NCBI GenBank assembly: GCA_041163765.1
Contig: JBEAQS010000077.1
Span: 1-5,277, forward strand
Direction: 5' to 3'
Length of the DNA: 5,277 bases
Source of the DNA: MAG-120531 sp041163765
Lineage (GTDB): Bacteria > Bacteroidota > Bacteroidia > Flavobacteriales > Flavobacteriaceae
Part shown: positions 1 through 5,277 of the stretch, in pieces
Layout: each line of letters begins with the position of its first letter
Position numbering within the stretch: the stretch's first letter is position 1
Translations under genes and position numbers: made by a program
The notes under the pieces: generated by a model
Database searches by the model: none
What the model saw: only the letters and a program-made list of their open reading frames with translations
Told to the model about the DNA's origin: nothing

Positions 1-2
1 TG

Positions 3-527
3 GCCCTAGGGGCACAAGCCAGATTCTTTGCACGTGTCGCGGGAAATAGCCCCAAAGAAATGACGGATCTATTTATAAAATGCCACCAATTTAAAGGAAC
101 TTCTCTCGTAGAAGTGCTTCAAAATTGCGTCATATTTAATGACGGATGCTTTAGCCATGTTACGGATAAATCAGTGCGGGAAGATAAGCAGTTGTATGTG
201 GAACACGGCAAACCAATGATTTTTGGCAAAGAGCGCACCAAAGGCTTGATGCTCCAAGGACTAAAATTAGTGGTGGTAACTCTGGGAGAGGAGGGCATCA
301 CAGAAGCTGATATTTTGGTGCACGATGCAAAGGAACCCGATAGCACCTTACATCATATGTTGGTTTCCCTTCAGTATCCCCTAGTTACCGGTATTATTCG
401 GGCAGTTCCAGACACTACATTTGAAGAACGACTCCACGAAGTGAAACAAGCTGCCGTCGCTAAAGCAAAGTACCACACTACCGATGAACTTTTCTTCTCC
501 GGAGAAACGTACGAGGTAGGTGCATAA
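3..527 (+). CDS. korB: 2-oxoglutarate (2-oxoacid):ferredoxin oxidoreductase, beta subunit, C-terminal part
   Basis: This is the C-terminal 174 residues of a 2-oxoacid:ferredoxin oxidoreductase beta subunit. The frame is open to the left edge, so the gene starts outside the window. With its alpha subunit the enzyme oxidatively decarboxylates a 2-oxoacid, typically 2-oxoglutarate, to the acyl-CoA in the cytoplasm, using thiamine pyrophosphate and reducing ferredoxin. Recognisable KorB blocks are SLVEVLQNCVIFND, then EHGKPMIFGK, then LGEEGITEADILVHD, the last typical of the 2-oxoglutarate type. The usual protein is about 330-345 residues, so the TPP- and metal-binding N-terminal half is missing here. 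The first internal ATG (position 60) is not the start, because homologous residues (ALGAQARFFARVAGNSPKE) are encoded upstream in the same frame. The alpha subunit gene is presumably just upstream, out of view. Substrate choice between 2-oxoglutarate and other 2-oxoacids is inferred by family resemblance only. Confidence 0.92.
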   Translation, partial: ALGAQARFFARVAGNSPKEMTDLFIKCHQFKGTSLVEVLQNCVIFNDGCFSHVTDKSVREDKQLYVEHGKPMIFGKERTKGLMLQGLKLVVVTLGEEGITEADILVHDAKEPDSTLHHMLVSLQYPLVTGIIRAVPDTTFEERLHEVKQAAVAKAKYHTTDELFFSGETYEVGA

Positions 528-529
528 AA

Positions 530-557
530 AAAGCACCCTCGTTTCTGAGGGTGCTTT
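530..557. terminator. Strong bidirectional-looking intrinsic terminator after korB
   Basis: A perfect 11-bp inverted repeat (AAAGCACCCTC at 530-540, GAGGGTGCTTT at 547-557) encloses a 6-base loop. It starts 3 bp after the korB stop codon. Read on the plus strand, the stem is followed by only three T residues that are also part of the stem. Read on the minus strand, it is followed by a run of seven T (complement of A526-A532), which is the more canonical terminator. It therefore probably ends korB transcription and is at least as well built to stop minus-strand transcripts arriving from the right. Confidence 0.85.
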
Positions 558-586
558 CCAAACTAAAAATCAACTAAAATCAACCA

Positions 587-613
587 GAGGTATGGAAACC
601 ACCCCATATCCTC
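587..613 (+). other. Imperfect hairpin in the korB-araC intergenic region
   Basis: GAGGTATGG (587-595) can pair with CCATA-T-CCTC (604-613), giving nine base pairs with a single bulged T at 609 and an 8-base loop. A T-rich stretch (CTTTATTGTTTT) follows. It could be a weak second terminator behind korB or an element in the leader of the downstream regulator. The pairing is visible, but its function is not. Confidence 0.35.
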
Positions 614-616
614 CTT

Positions 617-716
617 TATTGTTTTACAAAATTATTGGAAAAAACACGAAATTAAATTCAGACGTTTATCCAAAAAGTATATATTTATGACTTGTTATTC
701 GTTTTGTGTTACAAAA
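617..716 (+). repeat. Two similar 15-bp motifs upstream of the AraC gene, possible operator pair
   Basis: TTATTGTTTTACAAAA-like sequence at 617-631 and TTTTGTGTTACAAAA at 702-716 agree at 13 of 15 positions and lie 85 bp apart in the same orientation, close to a whole number of helical turns. The right-hand copy also sits in a bulged palindrome (CGTTTTGT, then ACAAAAACG, 700-719). AraC-family proteins often bind paired direct repeats near their own promoter, so this is a candidate autoregulatory site. The region is very AT-rich, and similarity of this kind can arise by chance. Confidence 0.25.
680..687 (+). promoter_or_regulatory. Weak candidate -7 element for the AraC gene
   Basis: TATATTTA matches seven of eight positions of the Bacteroidota -7 consensus TAnnTTTG. 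It lies about 67 bp ahead of the regulator's start codon. I found no good TTTG-type -33 element at a suitable distance upstream, so this is only the best candidate in a region that must contain a promoter, since a terminator separates the gene from korB. Confidence 0.2.
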
Positions 717-753
717 ACGTTAATTTAATACATCGCAACAGCCACATCTCCTC

Positions 754-1623
754 ATGATTCAGCGCATCGACCCCATCTACGAAGAAGTACCTGCCGAATT
801 TTCGGATGTATCACTTAAGTTTTTTGATTGCGAATTTCCCAACAAAAAAGAGGTAGGCTGGCACTTTCATATCGACTATGAGTTGGTGTACGTCAATGAG
901 GGGTCTGGAAAAAGACACATCGGGATGCACTTGTCCAACTATACCGATGGCGAATTGGTGTTAATTGGGTCAAACGTCCCACACCACGGTTTCACTGATT
1001 ACTTTACGGATACCCGAAAAGAAGTGGTGGTCCATTTTAAACCAGGTTTTTTGGGCAATGCGATTGAACAAGTACCCATATTCAAGAAAATCTGGGAATT
1101 GCTCACACTTTCTGATCACGGAATTGTTTTTTCAGAACAGGTGAAGCACTACATAGGATACCGACTCCTGGAACTAAAAAACATGGAGCCATTTCAACAA
1201 TACTTGGAATTGATTGATATCCTCAACGAACTGGCGATCTCAGAAGACAAACAGATGCTCAATGCCAATGGAAAAGCATTTATCGGCAGTTTAAAAGAAA
1301 ACGAACGGGTTAAAAAAGTATTCAACTACATTGAGCAGCATTTTAAAGACCCCATCAGTTTGGATGATGTAGCAGAGCTCATCCACATGAACCCAAGTTC
1401 ATTTAGTCGTTTTTTCAAAAAAACAACCAACAAAACGTTTATTTCTTACTTGAACGAGTACCGACTCAACCACGCTATTCAGCTCCTGATGGAAACCGAG
1501 CTGGACATAAAAAACATCGGATATGAGTGCGGGTTCACCAACCTATCTAATTTCTTTAGGCACTTTAAAGCGCATACACAAACAACGCCCTACGACTACC
1601 GAAGAAAATTTTCTAAAGTCTAA
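754..1623 (+). CDS. AraC-family transcriptional regulator with N-terminal cupin-like domain
   Basis: This 289-residue cytoplasmic DNA-binding regulator has the usual two-part AraC build and the typical length. Residues about 20-110 form a cupin-like ligand/dimerisation domain, with the WHFHIDYELVYV strand (36-47) and a GSNVPHH segment (72-78). Residues about 183-285 form the AraC DNA-binding domain. Its first helix-turn-helix is at about 201-222 (SLDDVAELIHMNPSSFSRFF). Its second, at about 250-272, carries the family hallmark GYECGFTNLSNFFRHFK and is followed by TTPYDYRR. The ATG at 754 is the first in frame after stop codons at 688 and 721, so the start is secure even though no Shine-Dalgarno sequence is present, as is usual in Bacteroidota. 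The gene stands alone between a terminator and a convergent operon. Neither its ligand nor its targets can be read from the sequence. Similarly built regulators often control sugar or stress genes, but nothing here ties it to the neighbouring glucosidase. Confidence 0.93.
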   Translation: MIQRIDPIYEEVPAEFSDVSLKFFDCEFPNKKEVGWHFHIDYELVYVNEGSGKRHIGMHLSNYTDGELVLIGSNVPHHGFTDYFTDTRKEVVVHFKPGFLGNAIEQVPIFKKIWELLTLSDHGIVFSEQVKHYIGYRLLELKNMEPFQQYLELIDILNELAISEDKQMLNANGKAFIGSLKENERVKKVFNYIEQHFKDPISLDDVAELIHMNPSSFSRFFKKTTNKTFISYLNEYRLNHAIQLLMETELDIKNIGYECGFTNLSNFFRHFKAHTQTTPYDYRRKFSKV

Positions 1624-2382
1624 TTATCCCATCCGAAGACCGGCATCCAATCGTAAAACCGTTCCATTAAGGTAGTTGTTTTGGGCTATGTGATTGACCA
1701 GTTGGGCATATTCTGACACGCGACCTAATCGCTTGGGAAAGGGTACCTCAGCAGCCAATGATTGGGTCGCCTCCTGTGGAAGACCAGCCAACATATCTGT
1801 ATCAAAAACGCCAGGTGCAATACCGACAACCCGAATACCTAAAGAAGCCCACTCGCGCGCTAGAGGAAGAACTAGTGCCGCTACACCGCCCTTGGAAGCC
1901 GCATACGCCGCCTGACCTTTTTGGCCTTCATAAGCCGCGACGGAGGCCGTAAGCACCACCCAACCGCGTTGACCCTCTAGATCAGGTTCCCCCTCAGACA
2001 TCTGATGAGCGGCCAATCGAGTCAAATTAAAACTACCTGTTAGGTTGATGGAAATAGCTCGTTCAAAATCAGCCAAAGGCATCAACCCATCTCGACCTAT
2101 CACCCGCTGTGCAGGAGCAATACCGGCACAATTGACCACGCCCCGCACTGCCCCCCACATTTGTTTTGCTTGAGCTAACGCATGGGTCAATAAATCGGTA
2201 TCCAATACACTAGCTTGAACAGCCAAAAGTCGATCCCCGTATTGCTTCAAAAGTGGATCCAGCGGTTGAGGATTTAAATCAATCACCAACACACAATGAC
2301 CGAATTCTAGAAAATAATCCACCACTGCGCGGCCTAAGCCCCGAGCACCTCCACTGACCACAACATATCCCGTTTGCTTCAT
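1624..2382 (-). CDS. Short-chain dehydrogenase, 3-hydroxyacyl-CoA dehydrogenase type II-like
   Basis: This classical SDR of 252 residues has a complete catalytic set: cofactor loop SGGARGLG (10-17, Ser replacing the usual Thr), Asp35 at the end of the second strand (predicting NAD(H) over NADP(H)), NCAG (84-87), Asn113, Ser147, and Tyr160-x3-Lys164. Beyond the general fold it resembles the HSD10/type II 3-hydroxyacyl-CoA dehydrogenase branch, in the NCAGIAPAQRVIGRDG stretch (84-99), the FPKRLGR segment near 215-221 and the C-terminal LNGTVLRLDAGLRM. Enzymes of that branch oxidise 3-hydroxyacyl-CoA or 2-methyl-3-hydroxybutyryl-CoA in fatty-acid or isoleucine breakdown; the substrate here is inferred. 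A GTG at 2385 lies directly before the ATG at 2382. I chose the ATG, which leaves 4 bp after the glucosidase stop and suggests translational coupling. It is the last gene of the minus-strand set, and its stop abuts the stop of the convergent regulator. Confidence 0.9.
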   Translation of the reverse strand: MKQTGYVVVSGGARGLGRAVVDYFLEFGHCVLVIDLNPQPLDPLLKQYGDRLLAVQASVLDTDLLTHALAQAKQMWGAVRGVVNCAGIAPAQRVIGRDGLMPLADFERAISINLTGSFNLTRLAAHQMSEGEPDLEGQRGWVVLTASVAAYEGQKGQAAYAASKGGVAALVLPLAREWASLGIRVVGIAPGVFDTDMLAGLPQEATQSLAAEVPFPKRLGRVSEYAQLVNHIAQNNYLNGTVLRLDAGLRMG

Positions 2383-2386
2383 CACG

Positions 2387-4114
2387 CTAATTTAAAGGAA
2401 TGACAACAGATTGATAAGGCGCTAGAATTAACTCTTTCCCCTCTTGTATGAGTTGATCTACACTATTGATCCAAGGCTGTTTGCCTAAACTTAACCCTAT
2501 GGGTGCCCAGCGCGCAGTTTGGTCAGAAAAATTGAGCACTACCAAACAGGATGCTTCACCCAATGTTCTGGTATATGCATATACTTGTGGGTGATCTTCT
2601 GCCAATAATTCATAGGCTCCGTAAACCAACACAGGATGTTCTTTCCGCAATCGGGTCAAGGATTTGAAATGATTTAATGGACTTGAAAGATCCGCTACCT
2701 GGTTTTCCACATTGATCACCCCTGTGTTTGGATTGATCTTCATCCACGGAGTACCCGTAGTAAAACCAGCTGAGGCATCTGCGGTCCACTGCATGGGAGT
2801 GCGCCCATTCTCTCGAGAAGTTTTGGCCAAAACCTTCATGTACTGATCTAAATCCTCCCCGTTGTATTTAGCTTTAGCATATCCATTAACCGCGGCCACA
2901 TCCTGATAGTCCTCAATGCGGTCCATGCCTAAATTGGTCATCCCCAACTCATCACCGTAATACACATACGGTGTGCCCCTCATGGTCAACAAGAAGGTAT
3001 TCAACAACTTGATCGAAGCCACCCTGTACTCTGGGGCGTCGTTGCCATAACGACTGACCAAACGCGCTTGATCGTGGTTGGACAAGAAAATGGACAACCA
3101 CCCTTTTTCGGCAAACGATCGATCCCAATCCGTAAATACTTTCTTTAAGGTAGCCAGTGAATACCCGTCATATTTGGCCACATCTACTCCGTCAAAAGCG
3201 TAGGCCATCTGTAATTCTTGGCGCTGGGCGTCGACCAATTCATGCGCCTCCTCAAAACTGCGACCAGCACCTTCAGCCACACTGACCACCCCATAGGGGG
3301 CAAATACCTGCTGATTCATCTCCTTTAGGTAATCGTGAAGGCCTGGCTGCATCGCGTAGTATTGAATAAAATTCTTTTCAAATCCCTGAGGTAATTCAGG
3401 AAAGGTGGTGTCTTTTGCGGCAAACTGAAAAGCGTCCAACCTAAATCCATCCACCCCTTTTTGGGCCCAGAACTTCATCAAATCATAAACTTCTTGCCTT
3501 AATGCGGGGTTTTCCCAGTTTAAATCGGGTTGCTTATCCGCAAAATAATGAAGGTAATACGCGTCGGTGATGGAATCGTATTTCCAGGCGTCTCCCTGGG
3601 CATCAAATAAACTATACCTGTAGGGAGGCGTGCCTTTGGACGCAGGCCACCAATGGTAATAATCTCTGTAGGGGCTATTGACATCGGTGCGCGAAGCGAT
3701 AAACCAAGGATGCTCATCACTGCTGTGATTGACCACTACATCCATAATTAATTTAATCCCCCTTTTGTGCAATTCATCCAGCAGACGATCAAACGTTTCC
3801 ATGTCTCCAAACTCAGGGGCAATACCTCTGTAATCACTAACGTCGTAGCCATTATCGGCATTGGGAGACGGATAAATAGGGTTCAACCAAATAGCATTGA
3901 TCCCCAAAGACTCGATATAATCCAGTCGATCAATGATCCCTTGCAAATCTCCCACACCATCGCCATTGGAATCTTGAAAACTCCTCGGGTAAATCTGGTA
4001 CACAATGGCTTCTTTCCACCAGGCCTGTTGCTGAGACTCTGGAACAACCACCTCTTTAGTTTGGCATCCAACCAACAACAAGCAGCCGGTAACTATCAGT
4101 ATTAAATTACGCAT
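2387..4114 (-). CDS. GH13 alpha-glucosidase / oligo-1,6-glucosidase-like lipoprotein
   Basis: This 575-residue glycoside hydrolase family 13 enzyme should release glucose from short alpha-glucans outside the cytoplasm. A lipoprotein signal occupies residues 1-17, with lipobox LVGC and Cys17 as the lipidated residue; the mature length of about 558 matches oligo-1,6-glucosidases. Visible GH13 motifs in order are: calcium loop DSNGDGVGD (48-56), region I DVVVNH (125-130), region V QPDLN (195-199), region II GFRLDA (223-228, nucleophile Asp227), region III VAEG (general acid Glu281), region IV NHD (346-348, Asp348), and RTPMQW (438-443). QPDLN is typical of the oligo-1,6-glucosidase/alpha-glucosidase group. 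Ala228 after the nucleophile points to alpha-1,4 preference (maltose, maltooligosaccharides), since isomaltases usually have Val there. Residues after Cys17 (QTKE) resemble the lipoprotein surface-export signals known in some Bacteroidota. The start ATG directly follows the stop of the DUF2306 gene with no gap. No SusC/SusD genes are in view. Dextran glucosidase or trehalose-related activities remain possible. Confidence 0.93.
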   Translation of the reverse strand: MRNLILIVTGCLLLVGCQTKEVVVPESQQQAWWKEAIVYQIYPRSFQDSNGDGVGDLQGIIDRLDYIESLGINAIWLNPIYPSPNADNGYDVSDYRGIAPEFGDMETFDRLLDELHKRGIKLIMDVVVNHSSDEHPWFIASRTDVNSPYRDYYHWWPASKGTPPYRYSLFDAQGDAWKYDSITDAYYLHYFADKQPDLNWENPALRQEVYDLMKFWAQKGVDGFRLDAFQFAAKDTTFPELPQGFEKNFIQYYAMQPGLHDYLKEMNQQVFAPYGVVSVAEGAGRSFEEAHELVDAQRQELQMAYAFDGVDVAKYDGYSLATLKKVFTDWDRSFAEKGWLSIFLSNHDQARLVSRYGNDAPEYRVASIKLLNTFLLTMRGTPYVYYGDELGMTNLGMDRIEDYQDVAAVNGYAKAKYNGEDLDQYMKVLAKTSRENGRTPMQWTADASAGFTTGTPWMKINPNTGVINVENQVADLSSPLNHFKSLTRLRKEHPVLVYGAYELLAEDHPQVYAYTRTLGEASCLVVLNFSDQTARWAPIGLSLGKQPWINSVDQLIQEGKELILAPYQSVVIPLN

Positions 4115-4498
4115 CTAAACAAATAATAAATCATGTAAAAAACGACCAGGAAAAAAAGCAAATCCACCAGCGATACCTATGGCGCCTATGTATAAACCCC
4201 ATAATTTGAATTTATGGGCGCGCAGGTTTCCCCTGCGCACAGCCATCAACGATGTGGGCACAGAGTATAGGGTCAAAAGACAAAACAAATGAATCCATCC
4301 AAAATGTCCCAACCACTGAGGACCGACTTGTGCTGGTAGAAATAAGGCGACCAGAGCCGTAAACACCATGAGTGACATATAGATTTTGCCCAATGATTTA
4401 TGTACTCCATCCCCCTTTCCTGCAGCCAATAAGTAGGCTCCCAAGGGAACACAGGGTAAAACAGTACTTAAGTGGAGGTACATCAAAAACTCCTGCAT
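4115..4498 (-). CDS. Small four-helix membrane protein, DUF2306-like
   Basis: This 127-residue inner-membrane protein has four likely transmembrane segments, at about 4-26, 36-56, 64-87 and 97-118. Conserved-looking features of the DUF2306 family are a His in the first helix (His9), HKSLGKIY after it (33-40), a His-containing third helix (His65, His70) and the RRGNLRAHK loop (88-96) before the fourth helix. The biochemical function of the family is unknown. I placed the start at the ATG at 4498, two bases after the upstream stop. A TTG six bases further up (4504) would overlap that stop and add only two residues. Its stop codon TAG is immediately followed by the glucosidase ATG, so the two are probably translated together. 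Assignment to DUF2306 rests on the pattern of helices and histidines and is less certain than its membrane nature. Confidence 0.78.
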   Translation of the reverse strand: MQEFLMYLHLSTVLPCVPLGAYLLAAGKGDGVHKSLGKIYMSLMVFTALVALFLPAQVGPQWLGHFGWIHLFCLLTLYSVPTSLMAVRRGNLRAHKFKLWGLYIGAIGIAGGFAFFPGRFLHDLLFV

Positions 4499-4500
4499 AC

Positions 4501-5277
4501 TCAATTCTTTAGCTCCCTGAGTACAGATTGATCGGGTAACGACTCATACCCCATATGAAAAAGAGTAAACCCAAAAATATCAGCTGTTTGTTCAATGGTC
4601 TTGCTCACCGGAGTTCCAGCCCCGTGTCCAGCATTGGTTTCAATGCGGATTAATGTAGGATTACTGCCTGATTGTGCGGCCTGAAGGGCAGCAGCAAACT
4701 TAAAACTATGAGCAGGTACTACCCGATCATCGTGATCTCCTGTAGTGATTAACGTAGCTGGATACGCTGTGCCCTTTTTCACATTGTGCACAGGACTATA
4801 TCCTTTAAGGTAAGCGAGCATTTCAGGACTATCCTCTGCAGTTCCGTAGTCGTAGGCCCATCCAGCACCTGCCGTGAATGTGTGGTAGCGCAACATGTCT
4901 AATACGCCTACAGCAGGCAAAGCAACCGCCATCAAGTCCGGACGTTGGGTCATAGTAGCACCCACTAATAGACCTCCATTGGAGCCACCTCTAATGGCTA
5001 AAAACTCCTTGGAAGTATACTTTTCAGCGATTAAATATTCTGCCGCAGCAATGAAGTCATCAAAAACATTTTGTTTTTGCATTTTTGTCCCTGCGTCATG
5101 CCAGGCTTTTCCGTATTCACCGCCGCCCCTTAAGTTAGGTACCGCATAGATACCCCCTTGCTCCAACCAAACTGCATTGGTAATGCTAAATGAAGGTGTT
5201 AAAGAGACATTGAATCCGCCATATCCGTAGAGCATGGTAGGGTTTTTTCCGTCGCGTTTAAGTCCTTTTTTATAGGT
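4501..5277 (-). CDS. Prolyl oligopeptidase (S9A family), C-terminal catalytic part
   Basis: This is the C-terminal 258 residues of a prolyl endopeptidase of serine peptidase family S9A, which cleaves short peptides after proline. The frame is open to the right edge, so the start lies outside the window; full-length enzymes are about 700 residues, with an N-terminal seven-bladed propeller that is missing here. The alpha/beta-hydrolase core is clear: GKNPTMLYGYGGFN near the start of the fragment, RGGGEYGKAWHDAG, the nucleophile motif GGSNGG (Ser99 of the fragment), GDHDDRV with the catalytic Asp183 and substrate-binding Arg185, and AGHGAG with the catalytic His218. Numbering is within the fragment. 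The internal ATG at 5235 is not the start, because TYKKGLKRDGKNPT upstream of it matches the family. Many Bacteroidota homologues are secreted to the periplasm, but any signal peptide would be off the window. It is the first visible gene of the minus-strand set; its TGA is two bases before the next ATG. Confidence 0.95.
   Translation of the reverse strand, partial: TYKKGLKRDGKNPTMLYGYGGFNVSLTPSFSITNAVWLEQGGIYAVPNLRGGGEYGKAWHDAGTKMQKQNVFDDFIAAAEYLIAEKYTSKEFLAIRGGSNGGLLVGATMTQRPDLMAVALPAVGVLDMLRYHTFTAGAGWAYDYGTAEDSPEMLAYLKGYSPVHNVKKGTAYPATLITTGDHDDRVVPAHSFKFAAALQAAQSGSNPTLIRIETNAGHGAGTPVSKTIEQTADIFGFTLFHMGYESLPDQSVLRELKN

Noticed and set aside
119..346. 75-codon minus-strand ORF opposite korB
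   Set aside because: It is antisense to conserved KorB blocks, is low in recognisable motifs, and has no supporting context.
561..585. Short imperfect tandem AACTAAAAATC / AACTAAAATC followed by AACC
   Set aside because: Only about two units in AT-rich DNA directly after a terminator; too short to call a functional repeat or CRISPR-like element.
586..614. Possible riboswitch-like element (AGAGGT with a later pairing partner)
   Set aside because: It vaguely recalls preQ1-type sequence, but the conserved core and the A-rich pseudoknot tail are absent; only a simple bulged hairpin remains.
1603..1614. AGAAAATTTTCT palindrome near the end of the AraC gene as a terminator
   Set aside because: It has no loop, is purely AT-rich apart from its end pairs, is inside the coding sequence and has no GC stem, so it is unlikely to terminate transcription.
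1694..1952. Plus-strand ORFs of 64-73 codons inside the SDR gene
   Set aside because: They are antisense to a well-supported SDR with all catalytic residues, show no recognisable domain and look like shadows of that gene's codon pattern.
3767..4105. 112-codon plus-strand ORF opposite the start of the GH13 gene
   Set aside because: It lies opposite the signal peptide and conserved GH13 regions, has no recognisable domain and no start context; a shadow ORF.
4895..5149. 84-codon plus-strand ORF opposite the prolyl oligopeptidase
   Set aside because: It covers the opposite strand of the catalytic serine region of S9A; no domain is recognisable, so it is a shadow.

Overview
The window looks like ordinary chromosome of a Bacteroidota bacterium, possibly a marine or freshwater flavobacterium-like lineage, although the genus cannot be named from the sequence. 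Reasons: moderate-to-low GC, AT-rich intergenic DNA, almost no recognisable Shine-Dalgarno sequences before the starts, a two-subunit-type 2-oxoacid:ferredoxin oxidoreductase beta chain, an S9A prolyl oligopeptidase, and a GH13 glucosidase made as a lipoprotein. No mobile element, CRISPR array, tRNA, rRNA or phage gene is visible.

Layout. (1) The left edge (3-527, +) is the C-terminal half of korB, the beta subunit of 2-oxoglutarate (2-oxoacid):ferredoxin oxidoreductase. It ends at a strong hairpin (530-557) that reads as a terminator in both directions. (2) The 196 bp from 558 to 753 is AT-rich and holds a second, weaker hairpin, a pair of similar 15-bp motifs 85 bp apart, and a doubtful 32-codon ORF. 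(3) A complete AraC-family regulator lies at 754-1623 (+). (4) Facing it, on the minus strand and running in from the right edge, are four tightly packed genes in transcription order: a partial S9A prolyl oligopeptidase (5277-4501), a small four-helix membrane protein of the DUF2306 type (4498-4115), a GH13 alpha-glucosidase lipoprotein (4114-2387) and an SDR dehydrogenase of the 3-hydroxyacyl-CoA dehydrogenase type II kind (2382-1624).

How the parts fit. Each junction in the minus-strand set is 0-4 bp, which indicates one transcript with probable translational coupling. The products do not form an obvious pathway: peptide hydrolysis, an unknown membrane function, cleavage of short alpha-glucans in the periplasm or at the cell surface, and hydroxyacyl-CoA or related alcohol oxidation. 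A shared role in using nutrients is a guess. The regulator and the operon are convergent with no bases between their stop codons and no terminator between them. Operon read-through would therefore run antisense across the regulator gene, and the next clear minus-strand terminator is the hairpin beside korB. That arrangement is the most interesting structural point here. I see no convincing new biological system.
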